A stretch of 64,000 bases of DNA from Deroplatys truncata (Eukaryota > Arthropoda > Insecta > Mantodea > Mantidae). The stretch spans positions 53,720,421 through 53,784,420 of the forward strand of contig CM060978.1 in the NCBI GenBank assembly GCA_030765065.1. The letters are read 5' to 3'. The notes below the pieces were generated by a model. That model had not been told where the DNA came from. It saw only the letters and a list, made by a program, of their open reading frames with translations, and made no database searches. Of this stretch, positions 33,511 through 45,165 are shown piece by piece. Within the stretch, counting starts at the first letter, position 1; the number at the start of each line of letters is the position of its first letter. Both the position numbers and the translations under genes were made by a program.

Positions 33511-34642
33511 ATGATTTATTGCCTACTTTGTACTTACATACACTTTATACAATGTACTCGTATACAATACAATAGAGTTGCTTATTATTTCCCTTCCCTT
33601 TATATTTAACATTCTGTTGTATATATAATTGGGGAAGTATACTTCTGAATGAAATGGAATGGGATGGGACGGCATAGATGGTATTTTTTATCACATAAAA
33701 ATTAAAAACAAAAATTGTTAAGCATCTCGACCTCCCAGTGCTCTTAAACTACAAAGAATAATGCAATGATAATGGTTTCAGTGTAAATAACAAAGGCCAA
33801 GGGTCATTGACAGGCAGTTAAAACCGGTCCAAGTGCTATCTGCAAACGCTAAAAGGCTAACGAGGGATGGGGATGGTTTGTTATCTGTGGCCCTCCTGCG
33901 TATAGTCCAGTGACAGTTCAACCTTATTTCCTTCCGTTCTGGCTTTAATGCTCATAAATTCCTATTACGTTATTACAAATTAATGCATAGAAAGCAAATG
34001 CTTATTAAAATTGACAAATACATCTAAATAATAGCCTCTTTCTTGATAATTTTCCCCCAACAAGATTGGATTCTTTGAAGTAGACTATATAATCCACTAC
34101 ATCTTGCACCACTACATCTATTCGATGGCGGCAGTAATTTAATACTTTGTTTCTTCAGAAAAAGCAATGTTTGACATAAATATTGTGGCTGTTGCGCATT
34201 TCAACGCTGCAGGTAACACATTTCTCACCCACCCAACCCTCTACGGGCTCGAATCGCTAATCAAGTTATATTTGGCTATCCCTCTTCCAGGTATTTACAC
34301 CAAACAAAGTGGAATGTATTAAGAGAAGTTATTTCCGACCACCGCCCCTCCCTTCGTTTCACACGGAACCATGACAGCGCTCAATGGTTCGTTTTTATTT
34401 CTCAGAATTTGTTTTAAGTCAACCGTAGAAAGATATAATAAAGGAGGGAAGTCTAACTTGGAAGTTTATTTGGTACAGTCACATGACTTTCTCTGCATAT
34501 TGCAAATTCGCCAGTGTATGGTTTATTTTATAGCATTCTTGAAAAGTGATTCTTTTCTCCATTATTCACGACACATTTTTGTCTAGAAATAATTTGAAAT
34601 TAAAGAAAACGTACCTTATTATGTACAACATCAGGAAAACAA
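33511..34642. other. Unannotated stretch
   Basis: No recognisable gene or repeat. The ORF at 34371-34586 contains a family A-like phrase (CACATGACTTTCTCTGCATA at 34483) and is not supported as coding. Confidence 0.4.
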
Positions 34643-35439
34643 CCTGATGTGTTACACTCACATGACTTTCTCTACTCTTGTACAAACTATTTACACAAAT
34701 GCTTATTCTCCATATGCTTCATGTTGATAGAGATAAACATTTGCAGAAACTATATTATTGCTAATTTTCTTGTGGTTGCAAGGGGAATATGGTAGATTTT
34801 AAGAGATAGTGAAATATTTTAAGAGTTGGTTGCTATGTGGCGCATATTACTCTCTTTGCATATCCAGTACATAAAAAAAACCAATAATGAATTCCCATTT
34901 GAGAAAAAGTATAAGTATTGGAAAATTCAGACAAATAAGGAATATCTCGGAAATGGTTCACTGGATAAAAAAAACTATATGACTTAAATTGTGTATTTTA
35001 ATAAGGTTTACATTTTTTTGTGCAGTAAAATTTTGTTTATCTCTTACGGTTTACCAGTTACGCAAAATTCATTCAGAATGAAGACAACTTTTGGGGTCAT
35101 TGCCAGAAAATTCAAGATATACATTTCATTTGACATGAACGTATCTTAAACATATATTTTAATGAAAATCGTTAGAGCCTTTTTTGAAAAAATCAATTTT
35201 TTCGAAAAATGTTCCATGTAAAGGGTAGTCTGGGTTGGGGAATTTTCTTGAAAATCTTCGTGTCGCATCTTTGAAAGATACCGAACCTAAATACCAAGTT
35301 TGGTACTTATCCGAATTTTCGTTTTTGAGTTATGCTGTTTACAGACACACAGGCACCATATATTTCAGGTGAAATTTCAGTATCGAATTTTTGGGTGTAA
35401 TGCAATACTTGCCTACTTACTATACGTAGTAGAGAAAGT
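34643..35439 (+). mobile_element. Family A element, full copy with collapsed microsatellite
   Basis: CCTGATGTGTTACACTCACA start and AGTAGAGAAAGT end. The microsatellite and adjoining segment are reduced to ACAGACACACAGGCACC. Confidence 0.75.
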
Positions 35440-35543
35440 AAAAATTAAAATGCTTTTCCGAAGCACAGAGGAATAAATTCAGGCCATAATAATCATTTCC
35501 TGTAAAGGAAAATAAAAAGAAGATTTGAAAACTTTCAATTATT

Positions 35544-36420
35544 CTGTACATGTATAATAATGTTAAGTGAATGTATTACGTAATTTAACAATATACGAGC
35601 TGTGATAATAGAAGCCGAAAGTCGTTAACAATGAGGAAACAATAAGGTAACCTTGTAGTAATAATGAATTAGAAAGTTTAATAATGCTACTAGTAATTCT
35701 TGGAAACAATAATGTAATATTCTTAAAACAGTTTATAAATAGCCAATCAGAAATTAGAAAGGCTGAAAGTTAAATAAAACTATTCTATTGGAGTAGGATT
35801 AGCCAATCAGAGACTTGAAATACAAAAATTTACAAATTCAGGCGGTAGAAGTTAGTTGCTAGTAAACAGCGTTTCTAACTGGACGCGAGACGCGTCCTTG
35901 AGAAGTTTAATACGTATTCAGTGTGAAACAAAAATTCATTACGGCGAGAATATCATGAAGTTTACGTGTTAAAAAGTGCAAGTAATTAATAAATATTCTC
36001 ACAGCTCTCTATATCAGCGAAGTGTTATTTAATCGTGTGAAGGATTAATAAAAGGAGTGAAGTAAACATTATAATTTGTGTAAGTCTACTTTCTTTAGCC
36101 GCATCACCCACTGCAAAGAGACACATGTTTCTACAAATTAATACTGACGCAGCCGAGGCAAACCTAAATATATATATAATATTTAAAGAAATATAAAATA
36201 CAAAGTTCGTTTCTAATCGTTGGGGCGAAGACCACCGGAAAGTAAACTTGGGGCGAAGACCACCGGAAAGTGAACATTGGGGCGAAGGCCACCGGAAATG
36301 TTATACCATACGTGGGGCAGTTACTTCATCAAGTTTGGCTCCCCAATAGTGGAACAATAGAATTCAACTCCTAAAAAAAATTAAATAAAACTCCTTCAAA
36401 TTGGCTTTCCATAAGTGAAA
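35544..36420 (+). repeat. GAGGCAG-type dispersed repeat, 5'-truncated
   Basis: It starts at TGTACATGTATAATAATGTT, lacking about the first 130 bases of the 37009 copy. Two CCAAT-box-like AGCCAATCAG motifs occur at 35742 and 35801, and GACGCAGCCGAGGCAAAC at 36150. A minisatellite of about 30 bp (TTGGGGCGAAGACCACCGGA) is present in three copies at 36217-36300, and the 3' part has ACTCCTTCAAATTGGCT as in the 18413 copy. Confidence 0.6.
36217..36300. repeat. Minisatellite, three units of about 30 bp
   Basis: Units share GGGGCGAAG(A/G)CCACCGGAAA. Single or double versions of the same unit occur in the other copies (37795-37840; reverse at 18550-18590), so unit number varies between copies. Confidence 0.8.
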
Positions 36421-36439
36421 TAAATATTCTTTCAAAGAT

Positions 36440-38222
36440 ACTGCTCCTTCAAAAAAGATCGATGGACTTCTTATCAATTTATTTAGGCAACATTGGGCAT
36501 TGGTATGAGTCAAATCCAAAAGTTTTATATCAACAGTTAGACGTGAGAAAACTTTGTTGTCGTTGGATTTCACATAAACTGATTCCCGATAAAAAAAAAT
36601 AACATCGCATTGATTGGTGCAGAAAAACTCACAAAACATTCCAACATTTGGTTTGGAATATCGTTACTGGTGATGAATTCTGGATTTAATGTTAGGATCC
36701 TGAAAAGAAAAGTCAATCGGCTCAATGGGGTCTTTCGAACAGAACCTAAGCCTACAAAAGTCCCACGAATTTGCAGTGCTGGTAAGAAGATGGTTGCTAG
36801 TTTCTTTTTTTAAACGGGCCATATTGCTATTATAGCATTAGAAAATAGACGTACCGTTACTGTCGAACGGTATACAAATGTCCGTTTACCGCAAATATTT
36901 GAAAAAGTTCGTGTAAAACACCCAAAAGGTAAAATAATGTTACACCATGACAATGCGCCGCCACATACAGCGAAATTAACAAATGAGTATCTGGATGCTC
37001 TAAAGGTTGAGGCAGTATTTTTAACGCTTAAATGATTTTAGTCAAATTATATAATAAAAAGTATAATAACAGCCCGCCTTAAAGCAATATGTATATGTAA
37101 CAGTGTATAAAAAGTGTATATTACAGTCATTGTATATGTTTATATTATTGTATACATGTAATAATGTTATGTGAATGTATTACGTAATTTAATAATGTAG
37201 GAGCTGTGAGAATAATAGGTTAAAAGTTGCTAACAATGAGGTAACAATGAGGTAACTTTGAGGCAATAATGAGTAAGAAAGTTTAATAATGCTACTAGTC
37301 ATTACTGGAGCAACAGTAATGTAAATTTTGAGAAAGTTTATAAAATAGCCAATCAATAACCAGAAAAAAGCTTAAGTTAAATAAAAGTATTCTATTGGAT
37401 TAGCAATAGCCAATTAGAGACTTCAAATACAGAAATTTATTAATTTAGGCGGTAGAAATCAAGTCAGTTGCTTGCAGACAGTGTTCCTAACCGGACGCGA
37501 GATGTGTCCTCGAGAAATGTAATATGTATTTTGTGTTAAAAAGTGCAAGCATTTAATAAAAGAATCTTACAGCTCTCTATATCAGTGAAGTGTTATTTAA
37601 ATCGTGTCAAGAATTAATAAAAGGAGTGAATTAAAAATTATAATCTGTGTAAGCCTACATTCTTCAGCCGCAACGCACCTTGCAAAGAAATTCATGTCTC
37701 TAACAATAATACTGACGCAGCCGAGGCAAACATAAATATATAATATTTATAGAAACAGTCAAAAATTACAAAGTTAATATTTTTTAAACATTTTTGGGGC
37801 AAAGGCCACCGGAAGGTAAATTTGGGACGAAGGCTACCGGGTACCATACGTGCGGTTGCAACTACTTCAAGTTCGGCTCCCCAACAGCTGAAATACAATA
37901 CATCAAAATAACGTTCTCAAGGTTAACACCAACACCATACAGCCCTGAACTAGCACCCTGTGATTTCTTGTTGTCAAAAACTTAAGGATAAAATGCGTGG
38001 AATAACTTTTTCGTCATCAGAAGAGGTAGTGGAATATTATAAAAACCTGTTTTCTAAAGTTTCTCAGGAAGAGTGACATCATTGCTTTAAGGATTGGTTT
38101 CATCGATTACAAAAATGTATTGATTTTAAAGAGGAATATTTTAAAGAAACAATAAAAACATTTAAATTTTTTAAAACTAATCTTTTTTTATTTTCTAAAA
38201 ATGTTCAGTACGCCCTCTATAT
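36440..38222 (+). pseudogene. Mariner transposase pseudogene split by a GAGGCAG repeat
   Basis: Plus-strand frames give LDVRKLCCRWISHKLIPD, WCRKTHKTF, then NIVTGDEFWIQCWDPEKKSQ (first Asp), MLHHDNAPPHTAKL at 36938 (second Asp), and, after the 910-bp insertion, TPYSPELAPCDFLL (third Asp) and WFHRLQKCIDFKEEYFKE at the C-terminus. The DD34D signature is present, but frames shift and stops occur. The right end reads ACGCCCTCTATATATA; no matching left TIR was found, so it may be 5'-truncated. Confidence 0.85.
37009..37918 (+). repeat. GAGGCAG-type repeat inserted in the mariner, with target duplication
   Basis: The mariner sequence reads TCTAAAGGTT before and CTCAAGGTTAACACC after, so AAGGTT (37003-37008 and 37919-37924) is duplicated and the insert is 910 bp. 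It begins GAGGCAGTATTTTTAACGCT and ends AACGTTCTC. Two other copies also begin GAG(G/T)CAG, which supports this as a true terminus. Confidence 0.75.
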
Positions 38223-38479
38223 ATACGAGTGACCCAATGAACTAAGAACCAGCTGCGTGGTATTTTTCCACTGGGTGTGTGGACACATGTTCCCTGCTCC
38301 TTCTGCAATCAAGGTAACCTACTGATTTGGCTTTGCTCTGCTGTGCATATTACGCTGACCGTGATGCGGTGTTGTGCATAAGCTGTTGCAAGTTATTTAT
38401 TATATATCTTGTACTTAGTCACAATTATGGCTCAGTATACATTAACTACTGCACACTATTGAATCTCCCTGTATACACC
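38223..38479. other. Short unannotated spacer
   Basis: Nothing recognised. Confidence 0.4.
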
Positions 38480-38752
38480 AAAAGCAGATTTTTTGGGGGT
38501 TTTAGGCCTCAAAACATGTGCCCCCCGATATCAATCTTTCAGATAGAATACAACGCTCTCTTTATCTATAATAACTAGATTGTAAATAAAGTAATACACG
38601 TGATTTTCTCTACCCACTCTTTTACAAATTATTCTTACAAAAGCTTATTGTTCTATCTGCTTAATTTTAATCCTGAAAAACGTTTTCTTTCACATTTTAT
38701 TGCAGGTGCAAGGGAAATGCAGTAGGCTTCAGCGATAGCCAATAAATTATTT
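38480..38752 (+). mobile_element. Family A fragments (body end and old head)
   Basis: 38480-38580 retains GGCCTCAAAACATGTG and CAGATAGAATACAACGC from the body end. 38595-38750 retains ACACGTGATTTTCTCTACC and CAAATTATTCTTACAAAAGC from a diverged head. A reverse copy follows at the T-run. Confidence 0.5.
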
Positions 38753-39485
38753 TTACTTTCTTTACTACATTTTTGGAAACATGTCCTTGTGTGTGTCTGT
38801 GTGTCTGTGAACAGCATAACTCAGAAACGAACAGTCGGATAAACACCAAACTTGGTAATTAGGTTCAGTATCTTCCAGAGATGCAACACGAAGGTTTTCA
38901 AGAAAATTCCCCCACCCCAGATTACCCTTTACGTGGAACATTTTTCGAAAATTTTAATTTTCTCAAAAATGGCTCTAACGATTTTGATTAAAATATCATA
39001 TGTTTAAGATATTTTCTTGACAAAGGAAATGTATATCTCCAATTTTCTGGGAATGTCTCCAAAAGTATTCTTCATTGTGAATGACTTTTGCATAACTAGT
39101 AAACTATAAGAGATAGACAAAATTTTACTACGCAAAAAATGTAGATTGTGTTAAAATACACAGTTTATGTCATATATATTTTTTTTTTTGTTGAGTGAAC
39201 CATTTTCGAGATATTGCTTGTTATTCCCTTAAATTTTCCAATACCTATACTTTTTCTAAAATGGGAATTCATTACTCATTTTTTTCATGTCCTGGACATG
39301 CAAAGAGAAAATGGAAGAGCAACCAGCTCTTATAAGATTTGACTATCGTTTAAAACCTATCATATTCCCCTTGCATCTACAAGAAAATTAGCAATAAGAT
39401 TAACATCTCGATTAACATGAAGTAGATGGAGAATAGGCGTTTGTAAAAATAGTTTGTACAAGTCATGTAAGTGTAACACATCAGA
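38753..39485 (-). mobile_element. Family A element, terminal deletion
   Basis: TTACTTTCTTTACTACATTT start; the segment between the hairpin and the microsatellite is deleted, so the terminal end joins directly to GGAAACATGTCC. Body and head then run to GTGTAACACATCAGA. Confidence 0.75.
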
Positions 39486-39809
39486 TTCTTTTTATTCACA
39501 TCATGACTAATCTACAAAGATCAACTAATGATTTTCTTCTCATGGATTACATCATTTGACAAGGACGTTATTAATAATAAAATTCTTTAACACATTGCCA
39601 CAAACAATTTTGTCAAGTTCTATTAAGCCAGCTTGTATGGCTTAATTCTCTTTGGTTGCCACACAATGTGCACAGCTTCCATTTCAGGATTCACATGGAC
39701 TTGAAGATGCTGATAACGTTTTACTGCACATCTTGAGATTTCTTCATAAACTGTAGCTATTCTTAAATCACGATGAAAGTCACTATTACAGATGTACCAA
39801 GGAGCATTT
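39486..39809. other. Unannotated spacer
   Basis: No repeat or coding signal recognised. Confidence 0.4.
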
Positions 39810-40545
39810 AAACAAAAATTATTTTACATAAATTGTGCATTGTAATGAGATCTACAAGTTTTATGTAGTAAGTTATATCTGTCTTAAATTTACAAGTTAT
39901 ACAAAATTTGTTCTGAAAGAAAAGGAATTTATACGCTTTTCACAGAAAATTTAAGATGTAGATATTATTTGTCTTGCAAGTATTTTAAATATAAAATATA
40001 TATTAATTAAAATCATTAGAGCCATTTTGAGAAAATCTAAAATAATGAAAATGTTTCCAATTAATTAGTATTATGGGGTGGGGGGATTTTATTGAAAATC
40101 TTTGTACCACATCCATGGAAGATACTGAATTTAATCACTAAATTAAGTATTCAACCAACTTTACTTTTGGAGTTATTTTTTTCACAGACAGGTGTGCATC
40201 TACATGTGAACAGCATAACTCAAAAGCAAAACATTATTGTTTAAGTTCAGTATCTTCCAAGGATGAAAACCAAATATTTTTAAGAAAATTCTTCTATCCC
40301 AAATCGTCCTTTACGTAGATATTTTTCATTATTTTCTTAAAAATGGCTGTAAACAAATTTGATGTCAAATAAAATGTATATCTTGAATTTTCTGGGAATA
40401 GCCTGTGAAGTCTTCTTCATTCTGAATGACATTTGTATAATTGGTAAACTGTAAGGGACAGACAAAATCTTACTACACAAAAAATAGAGATCTCATTAAA
40501 GGACACAATTTGTGTTAAATAACCGATTTTATGGCATTAACCATT
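39810..40545. repeat. Inverted pair of family A body fragments joined at the microsatellite
   Basis: 39810-40195 is a forward body (TAATGAGATCTACAAG, GTGGGGGGATTTTATTG, CAGACAGGTGTGC). 40205-40545 is the same body in reverse (GTGAACAGCATAACTC, AGTATCTTCCAAGGATG, AATGACATTTGTATAATTGG). They meet at CACAGACAGGTGTGCATC, forming a large imperfect palindrome. Confidence 0.65.
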
Positions 40546-41235
40546 TTACTTTCTCTACCACATATAGTAAGTAGGGGAAGTATTGCATTCCACCCAAAAA
40601 TTCCATGCCAAGATTTCACCGGAATACATGTTTGGAGGCCCCTTGAATACAAAAAAATCATTTTTAGAAAAAGGTCCATGAGTGTGTCTGTGTGGATGTG
40701 AACAGCATAACTCAAACACAAAAAGTCAGATAAACAGCAAACTTAGTATTTAGGTTCGTATCTTTCAAAGATGTGGCACAAATATTTTCAACAAAAACCC
40801 TTTACGTGGAACATTTTTCAAAAATTTTAATTTTCCCAAAAATGGCCCTAATGATTTATTGAATTGCATATGCTTAAGATATTTTTATGCCAAATGAAAT
40901 GTATATCATAAATTTTCTGGTAATTACCCCAAAATTCCTCTTTATTCAGAATGACTTTTGCATAACTGGAAGACTGTAAGAGATAGACAAATTTTACTGC
41001 ACTAAAGATGAAGATCTCGTTAAAACACACAATTTATATCATTTACATTTTGTTTTGTCAAGTGAACCGTTTCTGAGAGATTTGGTTATCATTTAAAGCC
41101 TACTGTATTCCATATTCCCCTTGCATCTACAAGAAAATTAGCAATAAGATAATTTCTGCAAATGTTTATCTGGAATAACGTAAAGTAGATAGAGCATAAG
41201 CATTTGTAAAAATGCTTTGTACAAGAGTAGAGAAT
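40546..41235 (-). mobile_element. Family A element, shortened head
   Basis: TTACTTTCTCTACCACATAT start; body standard; between body and head a deletion removes the A-run (GAGAGATTTGGTTATCATTTA). It ends ACAAGAGTAGAGAATTTTTT, lacking the last 30 bases. Confidence 0.7.
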
Positions 41236-42208
41236 TTTTTTTCCAGTTTTGTTATTCACAGTTGCCATTTCATAACATTCATCCATATACAAAATTTCTG
41301 TAAGAAATAAAAAGAATTGTGTATTTCATCAAATCATGAGCTTTATTTCACATCTTTTCAGGTATATATCAAGTATTTTAAAGCATTTGTACCTTTTAAC
41401 ACAGTAACTTTTCATTCACTCAATTTGAAATCATAGATGCCTTTTCTTCCTGCCAAATTGCTTGTTCCAGACTTTTCCATAATACACATCCTATGCAGAG
41501 ATCATCATATTTGCAGATAACACAATTCCAGTGATGTTACTTGTTTTCACAACAAAGTTAAGGAACCAATAGTTTATAGCACTGACTGAGAATAAATAAC
41601 GTTTCATGTAACCTCAATAAAACAGTTTATCTTGATTGAACATATAAACAATCTCAACTCATACATAAATAATACAGCAGAAATAGTGTGATTGAATTTC
41701 TAGGTTTGTGGTCTGATGCTGAAATGTTCTGGGAAAGACCTTATTGAACTACTAGTAGAATCCAAAGCTCTACTCACATTATGCACTAGATATCTGTGGA
41801 AATTCTTCTCTCTATGTCTTACTTTCTCACTGTACCTTATTCTCATTATCTCCCTCACTCCCCCTTTCCATTCTCTCAACTCCCTACCTCTATTACCCTC
41901 TCACCATCTGCTCCTCCCTCTCTCTGTGCAATGTACCTGTAGCATGTACCTTAGCATGGGAAACAGTATACATATGTACATGATTTACATACATAAATAA
42001 CTGCAAAGGGAAATTTGTGTAACTTCTAAAATACTCATCCTATCAAAATTTCATAAATAACAAAACTTGACAGAGAATAAGTGCATATAAACTTTTGTTA
42101 TTTAACATTTTTCAAAAAACTTAATATTAAATGAGATATTTTTAGCTGTTTTTCTCATTCACTATTGTAAACCACAACTTTTGGTGAAAGCACCATGTGT
42201 TCAATTTA
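41236..42208. other. Unannotated AT-rich stretch
   Basis: No repeat recognised. The ORF at 41716-42000 is pyrimidine-rich and without motif. Confidence 0.4.
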
Positions 42209-42210
42209 TA

Positions 42211-42999
42211 GCCAGGCCACAGATCGCATATATGCATAGTTCCCTTTCTTTTTGGTGTGTTTTTCTAATAGTGCACTATGATGAATGACCCACTCAAGCT
42301 ATGTTTATTAGCTGTGTTACACTGTCTCTACTGCTGCATTCAGTTCGAGCTGTAAAGACTAGTGTTTGTTCATTGTGCATCTCAATAGTGAAAGTTTATT
42401 CAAGACATCTGCGTTGTATTTGAACTACATTAGATTACATATTCTTATTAGTCCACCGAAATACCTATAAAAAATTCACTCTTGAACAAAGAATTTTTAT
42501 GTGCGATACATACGTAAAAACTTAAAACATGTAGACAGCGTAGACAATTTCAGGAGAAATTTCCTGATATTCCAGTTCCAGGCAGAGAAACGTTAGATGT
42601 TTGGTTAATAAGTTTAGGACAATTGGATTGCTAAATGTTAAACCTAAGAAGCAAAAAAGAAATGTTGTAACAAAGGATAAAACTGATGAAATTTGTACAT
42701 CATTTAACGCTGTCCAAAGAAGTAGTTTTAAAATTGAAACCCTAAAAAGTGCTATAGTCATGAATTACAACCTTGTAATGATGAAAAATATGTGAATGGA
42801 AATTTCATACAAAGATGCCAGGAATTTTTCATCTCTCATGCAGATGGTCACCACTTTCAACCCACTAATAAGATTAGTGCTCATTATAATTCATATTGCT
42901 ATCACTTGTGAGTAAGTAATGCGGGAGTTTTTGAATGGAAAACTCCCTAGTGTAATAGAGAGTGCATGGAGTGCATATACGCACGATCTATGGCCTGGC
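42211..42999 (+). mobile_element. TIR DNA transposon with DUF4817-like remnant
   Basis: Terminal inverted repeats of about 26 bp: GCCAGGCCACAGATCGCATA at the left and, reversed, GCCAGGCCATAGATCGTGCG at the right, both continuing TATATGC/TATATGC. Inside, plus-strand frames read FTLEQRIFMCDTYVK-like, RRQFQEKFPDIPVPGRETL, LVNKFRTIG and NVKPKKQKRNV, the helix-turn-helix (DUF4817) block found at the N-terminus of insect Tc1/mariner-type transposases. The catalytic half is absent. Flanking TATA-like bases do not give a certain target duplication. Confidence 0.7.
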
Positions 43000-44439
43000 A
43001 ATATAACAAATGCACTGTAATTAAGACGCCATATATTTGTTCGCACACATATACATACACACACACACTAGAGGTAGATAAATGGTTATTTCTCAGTAAC
43101 AGTTTCAATCATTGCAATTGCAAAATAATGCTGTATCACAAATAACAGCTCCAAAATAACTGTCAAGTATACATCCATGGGTATTTTATACATAACTATA
43201 ATAGCAAGATAATCTCAGTTAATTGTTATGTGCCTGATTCATGTCCTTTACGTCAAGTCATGGTTATTTGTCCTAGTATCAAAAGACAATGCTCCCCTCT
43301 GTTCTCTCACTTCTGCCGTACCAGCTCAAATTCATAATGAAATATTAACAATACATCTAAACATTACAATTACTGCTCACTTAGGTCACATTAATGTAAT
43401 TTTTGTACATCCTCAGCCTTCTTCTCCTTCTCCACCTCATCATCATCATCATCATTATCATCATCAGTTTCCTTGATACTAGTGATTATATGTTCCAAAA
43501 CGGCATTATACTTGTAACTGTTATATTGTATAGAAACATACTCAATCAGAGTATGGAACCAGTTATAAAAATGCTCAAGCAATCACACTGATTCGATGAA
43601 TGTTATTTTGGAACTGTATAATTGACCTTTAGTCATGAAAGGTTCCATTCACATACTTTAAACCATGACTTTTGGCTTCAAGATAAGCCATTATAATACA
43701 TTAATGTTAGTTACTTATTAAAAATAAAAAAATTATATGGAAAATTTAAATTATTGCTCTTTCATATGTATTATATACCCAACAAAAACGTTTATGGCTA
43801 TATTCTGGAACCTATCACCACATTATTTGGCAAGAAAAAAAAGTATATCACAATTCCATAAAAAACTACAACCTTCACTTGCATTCCACAGCTTTTCTAA
43901 TTGATTTATTTCTTTTCTCACTCACTTATTTGTACAGAAACTTATATGCTTTATTTTCCAAAAAAACAAAACAAAACAGGTTTTCTAAGTTCTTTCCATA
44001 TCATTGTAATTTTTTCTTAGCATTAAAAAACATAAGAGAAAGTATTCACCATTCAGTTTCCCACAGAGAAATTACTATAAATTTGTACGTTATTATTCAA
44101 ATATTTGCTTTGATTCTTCTCTTGCATTTCTTCAAGCTGTGATATAAATATAACCATTTAATTGCATAATTTATAATGTAATACTTAATAAAGTAGAGAG
44201 ATGTAACTTTCTTGTTTAACAACAGTATAATGTTAAATTATCAATAATAAACAATAAACAGATAATAAAAATATCTTATTTCATAAAGATGTACATAGCA
44301 CAGGGCTCTTGCCTTTTTGTTGAGAAGGTAAAATTGGCTATTGTTACATCTTTATAATATACAAAGTCTCCAGAAAAGCAATCATCTCCACTTTAAAAAT
44401 TCTAGCAGACAAATTAATGGAGAGAAAATTCTGATTTTT
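43000..44439. other. Unannotated AT-rich stretch with a CAT microsatellite
   Basis: (CAT)n at about 43435-43470. No gene or known repeat seen; several short ORFs have no motif. Confidence 0.4.
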
Positions 44440-45165
44440 AACATACAAAAAGTCTCCATTGTCGCTAGCAAACAACAGTTTTCAATTGTATACAGATGGT
44501 TTCGGAACTCCAAGAGGTGTAGGTGATTTGGTAGGATGTGCTTTTGTTGTATACGCCAGCAACAATGAAATACATTTACATACATATAAGTTTGTCTTTA
44601 TGCTCTATATTTCAAGCTGCTATCCAACAGCCTGTAAACTGGATCATCAATAATGACTATACTGCATTATATATATCGACTCTCAGTCTGCTATTAATGC
44701 TATTACAGATAAATTCAATCTGCATTCCATAGCTATAGAAAAGCATAACAAATTATAATAATCTTATATCCTTGTCACTGGTCAAGGGTCATGAAGGATT
44801 ACTAAGCAATGAAAGGGCAGATGAATTAGTGAAGTCAGCTGCAAATGGTCACAAAGAATTCAGTTACTCAAAATGTCCAGCATCACGGGTGAAGATGGAA
44901 TATTGAAAGCAATTAATAGACACTTGGAATAGATACTGGATAAATACCACCAAAGGACATATCACTAATACTATTTTTCCCAGACTAAATACTCACTTTA
45001 AATGCAAAAACTTTCATCCAAATTTTGTATGCATACAGTTCATGACAGGCCATGGAAAATTTCAAGTTTACTCCAAAAGGTTCCATATCATTGTTAGAAG
45101 TACTTCTTTGTGACAGTGAACAGGAGTGCAACATTTATTATTTGACTGTCTGATTTTCGAAATTA
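44440..45165 (+). pseudogene. LINE fragment: RNase H domain and C-terminal region, frameshifted
   Basis: Plus frames give FQLYTDGFGTPRGVG and VGCAFVVY (first RNase H Asp in YTDG), then WVKGHEGLLSNERADELVKS at 44785-44850 with the WxxGHxGxxGNExAD signature of RNase H, and later NTHFKCKNFHPNF, MTGHGKFQVYSKRFH and a C-terminal VQHLLFDC zinc-knuckle piece. This order is typical of RNase H-bearing non-LTR retrotransposons (R1/Jockey/LOA-like). At least three frameshifts; inactive. Confidence 0.8.

Noticed and set aside
41716-42000. 94-codon ORF rich in Leu and Pro
   Set aside because: Encoded by a pyrimidine-rich tract; no signal peptide, domain or partner exon.
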